Assembly (NCBI GenBank): GCA_022822215.1
Contig: JAJECD010000346.1
Location: 1-33,782 of the forward strand
Source of the DNA: Candidatus Poribacteria bacterium
GTDB lineage: Bacteria; Poribacteria; WGA-4E; WGA-3G
DNA length: 33,782 nucleotides
Reading direction: 5' to 3'
The notes under the pieces were generated by a model. The model worked only from the letters and a program-made list of their open reading frames with translations. It was not told where the DNA came from and did no database searches. Below are positions 23,821 to 32,787 of the stretch, piece after piece. Both the position numbers and the translations under genes were made by a program. Positions within the stretch are counted from its first letter, which is position 1; every line of letters starts with the position of its first letter.

Positions 23821-25017
23821 ATGACATCTCAGAAGGATTTAGGTAAAACAACCCAAGCTATCCATGTGGGCGAAACATCGAAAGACACCGCCGAAAAAAG
23901 TGGAACCCCGTTGTTACCACCCATCTATCAAAACAGCACGTTCCGGTTCGCAACCGCTGCTGAATGTGCAGAAGCATTCCGAGATGAAGAAAGTGGTTAC
24001 GTCTACACCCGTTGGGGCAATCCGACACAGGATATATTAGAGGAGAAACTCGCTGTCCTTGAGGCGGGTGAAGCTGCGCTCGCAACGGCATCCGGAATGG
24101 GGGCAATCAGCATAGCACTGCTCACCGCTTTGGTTGATGGTGGGCATGTGGTTGCTATGGAGAATCTCTATTCCGCTACGTTCCAAATCCTTAATGAAGA
24201 CCTTCGGCGGTTCGGGATTGAAACCACGTTTGTTGATGCCACAGACCCGACGCAAATTGCGCGCGCCATCAAAAAGGATACAAAGGTGCTCTACCTTGAA
24301 AGTCCGACAAATCCGCTCTTAAAACTCGTGGACTTGCGGAAGTCTGCCGAGATCGCGAAAACACACGGGATAACTTCAATCATTGACAATACATTTTCAA
24401 CGCCGTGCGGACAGCAACCGATTCCACTCGGTATCGACGTTGTTGTTCATAGTATGACGAAGTATCTAAGCGGCAACGGGGCGGTTGTTGCCGGTGCGAT
24501 TGTCGGAGAAAAGACGTTCATTACGCGTGCGAAAGAAGGAGCGTTGCGCAACTTTGGAGCAGTCATCAGTCCATTTAATGCGTGGCTAACCCTGCATGGC
24601 ATCGCGACGCTACCGTTGCGCTATGCACGACATTGTGAAAATGGGGGACGCGTCGCGGCGTTCCTTGAGGCGCACCCAGCGGTGGCGTGGGTCCGTTATC
24701 CCGGTCTGCTCAGCCACCCACAACACGAACTCGCCAAGTGCCAAATGGATGCCTTCGGTGGTATGATAACGATGGAACTCAAAGGTGGACACGCTGCCGG
24801 TGAAAGCCTTGTAGATCAACTCCAGCTTTGCTCACTCGCCGTCAGTTTGGGAGACGTACGCACCCTCATTTGCCATCCTGCCTCAACAACGCATTCACAC
24901 GTACCAGCAGAGATTAGACACCGCACCGGCGTTACAGACGGCTTGGTCAGAATTTCTATTGGGCTGGAAGATGTTGAGGATATTCTCGCAGACTTTGCGC
25001 AAGCCTTAGAGTCCTGA
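23821..25017 (+). CDS. Cys/Met-metabolism PLP enzyme (cystathionine gamma-synthase/lyase or sulfhydrylase)
   Basis: The 398-residue product has the full trans-sulfuration fold. YTRWGNPTQD (62-71) is near the N terminus. Then come ATASGMGAIS (88-97), DNTFSTP (189-195) with the PLP-contact aspartate D189, and SMTKYLSGNG with PLP lysine K214. The C terminus holds the ATTH-type loop (HPASTTHSHVP). Members make or break C-S bonds in Cys, Met and homoserine metabolism. Which reaction this one carries out cannot be settled from sequence; methionine gamma-lyase and O-acetylhomoserine sulfhydrylase are also possible. It follows ogt by 2 bases and has no ribosome site of its own, so translation is probably coupled. 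Confidence 0.92.
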   Translation: MTSQKDLGKTTQAIHVGETSKDTAEKSGTPLLPPIYQNSTFRFATAAECAEAFRDEESGYVYTRWGNPTQDILEEKLAVLEAGEAALATASGMGAISIALLTALVDGGHVVAMENLYSATFQILNEDLRRFGIETTFVDATDPTQIARAIKKDTKVLYLESPTNPLLKLVDLRKSAEIAKTHGITSIIDNTFSTPCGQQPIPLGIDVVVHSMTKYLSGNGAVVAGAIVGEKTFITRAKEGALRNFGAVISPFNAWLTLHGIATLPLRYARHCENGGRVAAFLEAHPAVAWVRYPGLLSHPQHELAKCQMDAFGGMITMELKGGHAAGESLVDQLQLCSLAVSLGDVRTLICHPASTTHSHVPAEIRHRTGVTDGLVRISIGLEDVEDILADFAQALES

Positions 25018-25024
25018 ACTGTAG

Positions 25025-25043
25025 CATAGGCTGTTAGCCTGTG
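25025..25043. repeat. Stem-loop between convergent genes
   Basis: CATAGGCT, loop GTT, AGCCTGTG forms an 8-bp stem with one G-U pair. Between the convergent PLP enzyme and TPR genes it may act as a shared transcript end. No T-run follows on the plus strand. Confidence 0.4.
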
Positions 25044-25077
25044 TCTCCGTTATTTCCGCTTTAGAGCAAGCATTGAA

Positions 25078-26316
25078 CTAAAGCCCTGTACCCCTTAAAT
25101 TCTGAATATACGTTTCGCTAATACTGTTTGAAGGGTGTGCGCCTTCTTTATGCGGTTCCGCAAATTGGGTGAGCAGCTTCCGATATGCCTCGACCGCTAA
25201 CTCCGTATCGCCGTTGTCTTCGTAGATTTTACCAACCCAATATTGCGCTTGTCGGCGGTTGTCGTAATCGTATGTGCTGTTATCGGCGACCTTTTGATAC
25301 GCCTCAATAGCACTCGCCATATCTTGGTTCGCGTAGGCGATTTGCCCGATATAAATTTGTGAGTTCGCAGCGTTTTCGTTGCGAGGATACAAATCGATCG
25401 CTGTTTCAAGTTGGGCGATGGCTTCGTCATATTTTCCGAGTCTTTCGTAAGCCCAGCCTCTATAGAAGTAAGCATCTTGCCCGGCTTTTACGTCTGGATA
25501 CAAATCAATAACCGTTTGGTAAGCGGCTACCGCCGCCTCATATTGACCTTCCGCGAGATGGGTCTGCGCGATACCGAAACTCGCAAGCGGTGCCAAGGTA
25601 GGGTCACCGGAATCAACGACATTTGTGAATTCCACTCGCGCGTTTTCGTATTCTTGCTTCTTGAGATAAATTTCACCAGTAACGTACAGAATCTGGTAGA
25701 GGAGTGGACTATTGCTAAAGGGTTCACGAAGCGTATCCAATTGTGCGAGCGCGATGTTCAATTCACCTTTACCGTAGTAGCACATCGCTGTGTTAAACTG
25801 CGCCTGCTCCGACAGTTCACTCCCGGGATACGCCGTGATTAATTGATTGTAAAGTGTCAATGCGCGGTCGTAGTATGCTGCGAGCGATTCCAGTGTTCCC
25901 GTCCGTTTTAACTCCTCCGCAATCTGGTAAGAGGCAAAAGCGATGGCGTACATCGAATCGTCTGCCAACTCGCTATCTGGATAATTGTTAATGAGTCGGC
26001 GAAAGAGTGCAAAAGCCTCTTCATCTGTACGTGGGATACGGGAGGCGAGTTGATAGATAGCATCATCTGCCCAGAGGCTGTCGGGGTATTTCTCAAAAAC
26101 TTCACGATAAGCAGCGCGAACTTTCCGCAAACGGTTTTTGTCTGGCTCATCTAATGTTATCGGTGGGTTGTCGAGCGTCTGTGCTTCTGTCCATGCTTTG
26201 TCAGCGTTGTCGTAATAGTGGGCATAACTTTCACTCTTATTCGTGACACGCCCCAACCAGAATCCACCAGCAAGAGCGACAACAACACAAATTTCTGCGA
26301 TTATGAACTTTTTCAT
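25078..26316 (-). CDS. TPR protein with N-terminal membrane anchor
   Basis: The 412-residue product begins MKKFIIAEICVVVALAGGFW, an uncleaved anchor or signal at about 4-21. It is then built from tetratricopeptide repeats. The clearest are in the second half (DAYFYRGWAYERLGKYDEAI, SQIYIGQIAYANQDMASAI, AQYWVGKIYEDNGDTELAV), with a BamD/YbgF-like unit (AIYQLAS..DEEAFALFRRLI, YPDSELADD) in the first half. It probably faces the periplasm as a protein-protein scaffold. AAGGAG lies 7-8 bases before the ATG, and a good promoter lies at 26350-26378. No enzyme motif is seen. Confidence 0.85.
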   Translation of the reverse strand: MKKFIIAEICVVVALAGGFWLGRVTNKSESYAHYYDNADKAWTEAQTLDNPPITLDEPDKNRLRKVRAAYREVFEKYPDSLWADDAIYQLASRIPRTDEEAFALFRRLINNYPDSELADDSMYAIAFASYQIAEELKRTGTLESLAAYYDRALTLYNQLITAYPGSELSEQAQFNTAMCYYGKGELNIALAQLDTLREPFSNSPLLYQILYVTGEIYLKKQEYENARVEFTNVVDSGDPTLAPLASFGIAQTHLAEGQYEAAVAAYQTVIDLYPDVKAGQDAYFYRGWAYERLGKYDEAIAQLETAIDLYPRNENAANSQIYIGQIAYANQDMASAIEAYQKVADNSTYDYDNRRQAQYWVGKIYEDNGDTELAVEAYRKLLTQFAEPHKEGAHPSNSISETYIQNLRGTGL

Positions 26317-26349
26317 CTTTTTTCTCCTTGGTGAGTATTTGTTCTAACT

Positions 26350-26378
26350 ATGTTAGCAAGGTTTTCAAAATATGTCAA
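26350..26378 (-). promoter_or_regulatory. Promoter of the TPR gene
   Basis: On the minus strand: TTGACA (26373-26378), 17 bases, then TAACAT (26350-26355). It is about 35 bases from the ATG. It and the aapJ promoter diverge in the 377-base gap 26317-26693. Confidence 0.7.
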
Positions 26379-26530
26379 GTACGGTTTGGTATAGCAAATT
26401 TTGTGCCGATTCTGAAAACACTCGACGGGTAGGATACTGTGGGAAATGACCCAGAGAGCACTGCACAAAACAGAACAGACTTTATACTGAGTTGCCCGAA
26501 ATCGTGCAGACTTGACTAACATTAATTCTC

Positions 26531-26559
26531 TTGACAACATAAAGAGACTATGATAAAAT
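26531..26559 (+). promoter_or_regulatory. Promoter of the amino-acid transporter operon
   Basis: TTGACA (26531-26536), 17 bases, then TAAAAT (26554-26559). The leader to the aapJ GTG is about 128 bases. No known riboswitch was recognised in it. Confidence 0.75.
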
Positions 26560-26693
26560 GTGTGAAAGTATAGTAGTCGCTTTTCTTCTGAAAAGAAAGG
26601 CGTAAATCAAATTTGATAAAATTGTTAACAATTGTAACAGACCTTAATCGAACAGCCTCTAAGATCGGGGCACAGTAAAAAGAGAGGATTTTT

Positions 26694-27710
26694 GTGCGCA
26701 AATTTTTGTTTCGCATTTCCGCATTCGTTTTTGTAATTTCATTGATGATTCCAGTACTCGCGAGCGGCGATGAAGGGGTTCTGGAAAGAGTTAAAAACAG
26801 GGGACGGCTCATTTGTGGGGTCCACGGTAGCCTGCCCGGCTTCGGGTTCCTCAATGAAAGTGGTGAGTGGATCGGCTTTGATGTAGATTATGGGAGAGCG
26901 ATTGCTGCTGCCGTGCTTGGTGATCCGAGCAAAGTAGAATTCGTTCCGTTGAAAGCGCCTGAGCGTTTTCCCGCCTTACAGACAGGTGAGATAGATGTCT
27001 TAATCCGAAATACAACTTGGACACTTACGCGCGACACCCAAGTCGGCGCGGATTTCGCACCCCCAACCTTTTATGATGGACAAGGGTTTATGCTTCCGAA
27101 AGAACTCGGTATCACCTCGCTGAAGGAATTAGCAGGTGCAAGTATCGGCGTGACGGCGGGTAGCACCACCGAGTTAAATTTGACGGACACGATGCGGGCT
27201 TTGGGAGTTGATTTCAACCCAGTCGTCTTTGAAGAAATTGATACCCTCTACAACAGTTATGAACAGGGACGTTGTGACGTGGTAACCTCTGATAAATCTC
27301 AGCTCGTCGCACGCCGTCAAGTGCTCAAAGACCCAGAAGCGCATGTTATACTTGAGGCGACCATCTCAAAGGAACCCCTCGGACCTGTTACCGTCCATGG
27401 CGATAACAAATGGAACGATGTTGTGAGTTGGGCGGTTTACGCCACCTTTTTCGCTGAAGAACACGGAATCACACAAGCCAATATCAATACCTTTGAAACC
27501 CAGAACCCCGAAATCCAACGGTTCTTAGGCAAGACCGGCGATATCGGAGAGAAACTCGGTTTGTCGAAAGATTGGGCGCATCAAGTCGTTGCCGCTGTCG
27601 GCAACTACGGTGAGATCTTTGAACGCAACCTTACGCCCCTGGGTCTACCCCGCGGGGTCAATAAACCGTGGACGCAAGGCGGACTTCTCTACGCAATGCC
27701 GTTCCGCTAA
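26694..27710 (+). CDS. aapJ: General L-amino-acid ABC transporter, periplasmic binding protein
   Basis: The 338-residue product is the solute receptor of the Aap/Bzt uptake system, which takes up many L-amino acids. It starts with GTG. The signal peptide is MRKFLFRISAFVFVISLMIPVLAS (cleavage near residue 24). The ligand-binding core starts GRLICGVHGSLPGFGFL and includes IGFDVDYGRAIAAAVLGD, EIDVLIRNTTWTLTRD, ASIGVTAGSTTELN, and a NWARQ-like end in the NYGEIFERNL region. Length and order are normal for AapJ. The downstream genes supply both permeases and the ATPase. Confidence 0.93.
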   Translation: MRKFLFRISAFVFVISLMIPVLASGDEGVLERVKNRGRLICGVHGSLPGFGFLNESGEWIGFDVDYGRAIAAAVLGDPSKVEFVPLKAPERFPALQTGEIDVLIRNTTWTLTRDTQVGADFAPPTFYDGQGFMLPKELGITSLKELAGASIGVTAGSTTELNLTDTMRALGVDFNPVVFEEIDTLYNSYEQGRCDVVTSDKSQLVARRQVLKDPEAHVILEATISKEPLGPVTVHGDNKWNDVVSWAVYATFFAEEHGITQANINTFETQNPEIQRFLGKTGDIGEKLGLSKDWAHQVVAAVGNYGEIFERNLTPLGLPRGVNKPWTQGGLLYAMPFR

Positions 27711-27761
27711 AGGTGTATTAGCAGTCAGCAATCGGAGCTGATAACTGACGACTCCCAAAAA

Positions 27762-28931
27762 ATGGCACTGAATTCTACGACAAGCCCTTTCTGGCGAGAT
27801 GTTCGCGTCCTGCGCGTGCTGCTCCAAGTCCTTTTTCTCATTGGTGTTCTGCTCTTAGCGGGTATCCTCTACGCAAATATGCTCAGCGGATTGAACGACC
27901 TTGGGCTAACGCTCAACCTCGATTTTCTGCAGAGTGAAGCCGGGTTCGATATCTCCGAAGGGATTGAATACGAGCCTTCAGATACGTATCTTCAGGCGTT
28001 TTGGGTGGGGGTCGTGAACACCCTAAAGGTGAGTCTCATCGGGATTGTATGTGCAACAATTCTGGGGCTTATTGTAGGTATTGCGCGCCTTTCGAGCAAC
28101 TGGCTTATCCGAACTGTCGCTGCGATCTACGTCGAATGTTTTCGGAACATTCCGCTGCTACTCCAGATACTTTTTTGGTACACTGCTGTTATCCTTCAAC
28201 TGCCGAGAGTTCGGGACAGTATTTCACTGTTCGGAGATGTTTTCATTAACCAGCGCGGGGTCTACCTGCCCGCGCCTGAACCCACTTCGGGTTTGAGGAT
28301 ATGGGGTGTCTATCTTCTCGTAGGTCTTATCGTCGCAGCAATCCTCTATGTCCTACGGGCAAGGCAACTTCGCCAACTCGAGCTTCCTGGGTTTCGTGCA
28401 AAGTGGGCACTACCCGCTTTCCTCATTATCGCACTGCTCGGGTGGTTTCTGACACCAGAAAAGCCGTTTAGACTCGATCCACCTGTTTTGAGAGGTTTTA
28501 ACTTCGTGGGGGGCATCAGTTTATCCCCTGAATTCTCCGCACTTTTAATCGGGCTTTCTGTTTATACGGGGGCGTTCATCGCCGAAGTCGTCAGAAGTGG
28601 AATACAAGCCGTTGTGAAGGGGCAACGGGAAGCCGCGAAAGCTGTCGGATTAAACGAATCACAAATCCTGCGGTTAGTTGTTCTACCGCAAGCCGTCCCC
28701 ATCATCGTACCGCCGCTCACAAGTCAATATCTCAACCTCGCTAAAAACTCAAGTTTAGCGATCGCTATCGGTTTCCCAGATGTATTCAGCATTGGCAACA
28801 CAATGATGCTCCAAACAGGGCAATCCATACCTGTGTTTGCGATGATTATGGTAAGTTATCTGATTATGAGTTTAACAACATCCGCGGCTATGAATTGGTA
28901 CAATCGCTGGATTAACCGTGTTAGACGCTAA
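27762..28931 (+). CDS. aapQ: General L-amino-acid ABC transporter permease AapQ
   Basis: The 389-residue product is the first of two inner-membrane permeases. It has several hydrophobic segments (first at about 20-40) and a PFRNIPLLLQILFWYTAVI-like entry (ECFRNIPLLLQ). The coupling-helix motif EAAKAVGLNESQILRLVVLPQAV, which contacts the ATPase, is present. A long insert between membrane segments (about residues 150-260) is usual for AapQ. It lies 51 bases after aapJ and 29 bases before aapM. Confidence 0.92.
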   Translation: MALNSTTSPFWRDVRVLRVLLQVLFLIGVLLLAGILYANMLSGLNDLGLTLNLDFLQSEAGFDISEGIEYEPSDTYLQAFWVGVVNTLKVSLIGIVCATILGLIVGIARLSSNWLIRTVAAIYVECFRNIPLLLQILFWYTAVILQLPRVRDSISLFGDVFINQRGVYLPAPEPTSGLRIWGVYLLVGLIVAAILYVLRARQLRQLELPGFRAKWALPAFLIIALLGWFLTPEKPFRLDPPVLRGFNFVGGISLSPEFSALLIGLSVYTGAFIAEVVRSGIQAVVKGQREAAKAVGLNESQILRLVVLPQAVPIIVPPLTSQYLNLAKNSSLAIAIGFPDVFSIGNTMMLQTGQSIPVFAMIMVSYLIMSLTTSAAMNWYNRWINRVRR

Positions 28932-28960
28932 AAGTCCAACGCGTAAGAGGAACCTCGGAA

Positions 28961-30172
28961 ATGGCCGAATCGGAGTTTACACAAGAAATTAGACCGCCTA
29001 AAAATACGATAGGTGTTTTGCCTTGGATTAAAGAAAATCTCTTTAGCTCATGGTACAATACGCTCTTAACCGTCATTGCTCTCGGTATTTTATTTTTTCT
29101 TTTAAAGGGCGTTTTTACGTGGGCATTCACGGAGGCGAAGTGGGAAGTTATCCCCGCCAATCTGCAGCTTTTTGCAATCGGTGCTTATCCGATAGCTGAA
29201 GTTTGGCGCGTTTGGATTGTCCTTTATACCGTGTGTGCGTTGATAGGGTTAAGTGGCGGAATCTGGGGCGGATTGACACTCAGGTTTGCTGTTGGTATCG
29301 GCGGCTGCGGAATCGTATGTGCCTTTCTGTCGATGGGTATATCAACGCTCGGTTGGGCGATACGCGCATGGGTACTCGGTGGTGTCGCATTACTCGCAGC
29401 CTTGCTCTTTCTCGGAACCCGTAGCGTAAGCGTATTTCCAAAGATACGTCGCTGGGTCCTTGTAGGATGGCTACTCTCTTTTCCTTGGACGCTCATAATG
29501 CTACGCGGTTTCGGTAAGAATGCTGTACTCACAACGAATTGGGGCGGACTTCTCCTGACCTTGATTCTCGCGGCTGTGGGTATCTGTTTCTGTTTTCCGC
29601 TCGGTGTCCTACTTGCACTCGGAAGACGGAGCACTTTACCGGTTGTCAAATGGGTCTCAACTGCCTATATTGAGATAGTCCGTGGCGTGCCGTTAATCAC
29701 TATTTTGTTCATGGCACAGATCGTGATCCCGATTTTTATGTCTGACAACATCCGCCTTGATAAAGTGCTGCGGGCGATGCTGGGGATAACACTCTTCTCT
29801 GCGGCTTACATGGCGGAAAACGTCCGGGGCGGACTTCAATCGATTCCGAGAGGACAGTATGAGGCGGCACAAGCAGTTGGTCTCAACTATCCGCTGACGA
29901 TGCTGTTTATCGTTTTACCACAGGCACTCCGTTCTGTCATACCCGCGATTGTTGGGCAATTCATAGCACTCTTTAAAGATACATCCCTCGTTACCATCGT
30001 CGGGTTACTCGACCTCTTAGGCATTGCGAAAACTGTTATCGCAAACCCGGATTGGCTCGGATTACAAGCCGAAGTATATATTTTTGTTGCGGCGATCTAT
30101 TTTGTTTTCAGTTATTCGATGTCTTATGTCAGTCAAAGGATAGAGGAAGCCCTCGGTGTTGGAAAAATCTAA
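28961..30172 (+). CDS. aapM: General L-amino-acid ABC transporter permease AapM
   Basis: The 403-residue product is the second permease. The N-terminal third holds extra hydrophobic segments (about 30-55, 80-150). The C-terminal half holds the conserved permease core: EIVRGVPLITILFMAQIVIP, then YEAAQAVGLNYPLTMLFIVLPQALRSVIP, the EAA loop. It pairs with AapQ to form the channel. A hairpin (30192-30210) separates it from aapP. Confidence 0.92.
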   Translation: MAESEFTQEIRPPKNTIGVLPWIKENLFSSWYNTLLTVIALGILFFLLKGVFTWAFTEAKWEVIPANLQLFAIGAYPIAEVWRVWIVLYTVCALIGLSGGIWGGLTLRFAVGIGGCGIVCAFLSMGISTLGWAIRAWVLGGVALLAALLFLGTRSVSVFPKIRRWVLVGWLLSFPWTLIMLRGFGKNAVLTTNWGGLLLTLILAAVGICFCFPLGVLLALGRRSTLPVVKWVSTAYIEIVRGVPLITILFMAQIVIPIFMSDNIRLDKVLRAMLGITLFSAAYMAENVRGGLQSIPRGQYEAAQAVGLNYPLTMLFIVLPQALRSVIPAIVGQFIALFKDTSLVTIVGLLDLLGIAKTVIANPDWLGLQAEVYIFVAAIYFVFSYSMSYVSQRIEEALGVGKI

Positions 30173-30191
30173 TCAGATGATTCATTCGTAG

Positions 30192-30210
30192 GGGCGAGGT
30201 CCCCTCGCCC
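30192..30210. repeat. Stem-loop between aapM and aapP
   Basis: GGGCGAGG, loop TCC, CCTCGCCC: a perfect 8-bp GC-rich stem preceded by GTAG. It resembles the other intergenic palindromes (9282-9303, 13541-13561). No T-run follows. Lying inside the operon, it may lower or stabilise parts of the transcript. Confidence 0.6.
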
Positions 30211-30275
30211 GTTTCGTGCGATTTATCCACTATAGGAGGGGTTTGAAAACCCAATACCACAACGGATTGAAAAAA

Positions 30276-31037
30276 ATGTCTACGCTTGAAAACGCAACCA
30301 ACGACCCTATTATTGTATGTGAAGATGTCCACAAATGGTTTGACGATTTCCATGTCCTCAAAGGGGTTACGACCTCGTTCCGAAAAGGCGAACGCGCAGT
30401 GATATGCGGTCCTTCCGGATCAGGAAAGTCCACGTTCATCAGGACGCTAAACCGACTTGAAGAGCATCAACGCGGCAAAATCGTCGTTGATGGAATTGAA
30501 CTTACCAACGACCTCCGGAATATCGATCTCATCCGTCGAGAAGTCGGTATGGTGTTTCAACAGTTCAACCTGTTTCCGCACCTAACAAATCTACAGAATA
30601 TAACATTAGGTCCCATCCGTGTGAGGAAAATGCCGAAAAGCGAGGCGGAATCAGTCGCTTTAGCACTCTTAGAACGTGTCGATATTGCAGACCAAGCGGA
30701 AAAGTATCCCGCGGAAATTTCGGGTGGACAACAACAGCGCGTCGCAATCGCAAGGGCTTTAGCCATGGAACCCAAGATTATGCTCTTCGATGAGCCGACG
30801 AGTGCCCTTGACCCGGAGATGATTACGGAAGTCCTGGATGTGATGCGGGAACTCGCGCACTCCGGTATGACAATGCTTGTTGTTACCCATGAGATGGGTT
30901 TTGCCCGTGAAGTCGCTGACCGAGTCCTCTTTTTCGATGAGGGACTAATCGTTGAGGAGGCAGCACCCGCAGAGTTCTTTGATAACCCGCAGCACGAACG
31001 CACAAAACTTTTCATCTCACAGACACTGCAGCATTAG
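30276..31037 (+). CDS. aapP: General L-amino-acid ABC transporter ATPase AapP
   Basis: The 253-residue product (from [10 protein letters not shown]) powers the transporter. It has Walker A GPSGSGKS (45-52), a Q-loop in [13 protein letters not shown], the signature [14 protein letters not shown], Walker [13 protein letters not shown] and the switch His in [14 protein letters not shown]. The start at 30276 is preferred to 30216 because the upstream codons overlap the palindromic repeat region; its ribosome site is weak (GGATTG). It ends exactly before the next gene. Confidence 0.95.
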   Translation: MSTLENATNDPIIVCEDVHKWFDDFHVLKGVTTSFRKGERAVICGPSGSGKSTFIRTLNRLEEHQRGKIVVDGIELTNDLRNIDLIRREVGMVFQQFNLFPHLTNLQNITLGPIRVRKMPKSEAESVALALLERVDIADQAEKYPAEISGGQQQRVAIARALAMEPKIMLFDEPTSALDPEMITEVLDVMRELAHSGMTMLVVTHEMGFAREVADRVLFFDEGLIVEEAAPAEFFDNPQHERTKLFISQTLQH

Positions 31038-31049
31038 GTGCCAAAACAG

Positions 31050-31808
31050 ATGCGATTGAATAACAAAGTTGCCATTGTCACAGGTGCTGGACGCGGTATC
31101 GGTAGAGCCGTCGCCCTTCGATTCGCCGAAGAAGGCGCAAAAGTCGTCGTTGACGACGTGAACGATACCATCGGAACGTCAACCGTTTCTGCCATAACCG
31201 ATGCAGGCGGCGAGGCATTGTTTGTCAACGCCGATGTCTCTGATGCTGCCGAGGCAGAAAGACTCATCGCTGCGGCTGTTGACGCTTACGGCACGGTTGA
31301 CGTCCTTGTGAACAATGCGATCTGTTCGACAGCCGATGTCCTCAACAATAACTGGGAGGCGAACTTGGCAGTCGCGCTTCGTGGCACCAGCCACTGTTCC
31401 AACGCTGTCATTCCTGTGATGCAAAAGGGCGGCGGCGGTAGCATTGTTAACATCGCCTCTGTCAATGGACTTATCGGATTACAGGCGATTCACGCCTATT
31501 CTGCTGCGAAAGGTGGTGTTATTGCCCTGACTCGCTCTATGGCAGTCGCCCACGGTAAAGACAACGTCCGTATCAACTGTATCTGTCCCGGAACGATTCA
31601 GACCGAAGTTTGGGAACCGATGATTGAACGCAACCCGCAGATTTTGGATGAAATCACGCCGTGGTATCCACTCGGACGCATCGGGCAGCCGGTTGACATC
31701 GCCAACGCCGCACTCTTCCTTGCTTCCGATGAAGCCGGTTTCGCAACGGGAGCAGTCTTTGTCATTGATGGTGGGCTAACCGCAGGCAATCATCAGTTTC
31801 CGATTTGA
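31050..31808 (+). CDS. Short-chain dehydrogenase/reductase (SDR)
   Basis: The 252-residue product is a classical SDR. The Rossmann motif TGAGRGIG is at residues 11-18, NADVSD marks the cofactor acid, and LVNNA follows. The catalytic Ser lies in NIASVNG, and Tyr-x-x-x-Lys is YSAAK. The C-terminal CPGTIQT and AGFATGAVFVIDGGL are also typical. Its substrate is an alcohol or ketone that cannot be named. AGGTG 9 bases before the ATG at 31050 supports that start; a GTG at 31038, directly after the aapP stop, is also possible. It overlaps the upstream part of the PhyH frame, and the set reads as one transcript with aapP. Confidence 0.92.
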   Translation: MRLNNKVAIVTGAGRGIGRAVALRFAEEGAKVVVDDVNDTIGTSTVSAITDAGGEALFVNADVSDAAEAERLIAAAVDAYGTVDVLVNNAICSTADVLNNNWEANLAVALRGTSHCSNAVIPVMQKGGGGSIVNIASVNGLIGLQAIHAYSAAKGGVIALTRSMAVAHGKDNVRINCICPGTIQTEVWEPMIERNPQILDEITPWYPLGRIGQPVDIANAALFLASDEAGFATGAVFVIDGGLTAGNHQFPI

Positions 31809-31870
31809 TGACGACTGAAACCGGAAACAGCTCGTCCAGACGCTTAATCATTAACACGTGGAGAAGCACA

Positions 31871-32722
31871 ATGGTAACACAAGAACAAATCGATTTTTTT
31901 CAGGAAAATGGGTATCTCAAGTTTGGAAAAGTTTTAGATAGCGATGGCGTTGATGCCATGCGTGCTGGGTTAGATGCTATCATTGAATTGGAACTCACTG
32001 AGGGCGACGAGTCATCGCCAGAGTTCAAGTACGGACATGACCGTCATGACACGCAACTGGATCGGCGAAGTGGTCATCCGCGTGCGATTCATCAGTACGT
32101 CAACATGTGGAAGCGCGAACCACACTATGAAGCAGCCATTCACCATCCGCTCATCGCAGGCACAGCCCGCGCACTCTTAGAAACCCCCGAAGTCCGTCTC
32201 TGGCACGATCAGGTTATCTCCAAACCCCCTCAGGACAACGGGCATTTCGGATTCCACCACGACTTCTTTTTCTGGCCCCTCAGTCCGCCGAACATTGTCA
32301 GCTGCTGGCTTGCACTTGATGATGCGACGGTTGATAGTGGGTGCATGCACGTTATGCCGAAGAGCCATAAAGATGAACGTTTCTCGGTCGCAGCGCGGGC
32401 AACAGCAGATGCAGTGACAGCGAAAGCACGTGAAGACGGACGCGAACCGCCCCCGAATCAGTGGACGGAAAGACAGAAGTTGGACATCAGTCACGGTATT
32501 CCCGTAGAATTGAAGGCAGGCGAGTGTATGTTCCATCACTGCCTCAACTGGCACGGCACACCGCCAAATGTCACAGACCACCAACGCCGAGCATTTGTCA
32601 TGATTTTCATGGCACAGGATGTCTGCTATAACAATGCCCAATCCCCGAACCACGTCCTCGTTCCGACAATCGAGGTTGCCGATGGCGAACGGCTTGTTGG
32701 GGATGCGTTCCCGGTAGCGTAA
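31871..32722 (+). CDS. Phytanoyl-CoA dioxygenase (PhyH) family protein, copy 2
   Basis: The 283-residue product carries the Fe(II)/2-oxoglutarate motif: H129-H-D131 (GFHHDFFFW), the distal His H228 (LNWHGTPPNVTD), and R239 or R240 for 2-oxoglutarate. Some upstream codons are open (to 31805) but overlap the SDR end; GTGGAG 8-9 bases before the ATG at 31871 supports the chosen start. It differs widely from copy 1 (residue spacing and insert at about 170-205), so it likely acts on another substrate. It follows the SDR closely, which suggests an oxidation route for an imported or lipid compound (inference). Confidence 0.9.
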   Translation: MVTQEQIDFFQENGYLKFGKVLDSDGVDAMRAGLDAIIELELTEGDESSPEFKYGHDRHDTQLDRRSGHPRAIHQYVNMWKREPHYEAAIHHPLIAGTARALLETPEVRLWHDQVISKPPQDNGHFGFHHDFFFWPLSPPNIVSCWLALDDATVDSGCMHVMPKSHKDERFSVAARATADAVTAKAREDGREPPPNQWTERQKLDISHGIPVELKAGECMFHHCLNWHGTPPNVTDHQRRAFVMIFMAQDVCYNNAQSPNHVLVPTIEVADGERLVGDAFPVA

Positions 32723-32740
32723 CTGTACCTCTGTTATACC

Positions 32741-32766
32741 GTTCGTAGTAGCGCAATTCATTGCGC
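32741..32766. repeat. Palindrome related to the 9016-9062 cluster
   Basis: GTTCGTAGTAG is followed by GCGCAA, loop TTCA, TTGCGC. The first 11 bases are identical to 9051-9061, and the stem matches the form at 9016-9031 read on the minus strand. It lies between the PhyH gene and the AAA ATPase. Confidence 0.6.
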
Positions 32767-32787
32767 ATTCAAATAAGGTCTGATGTT

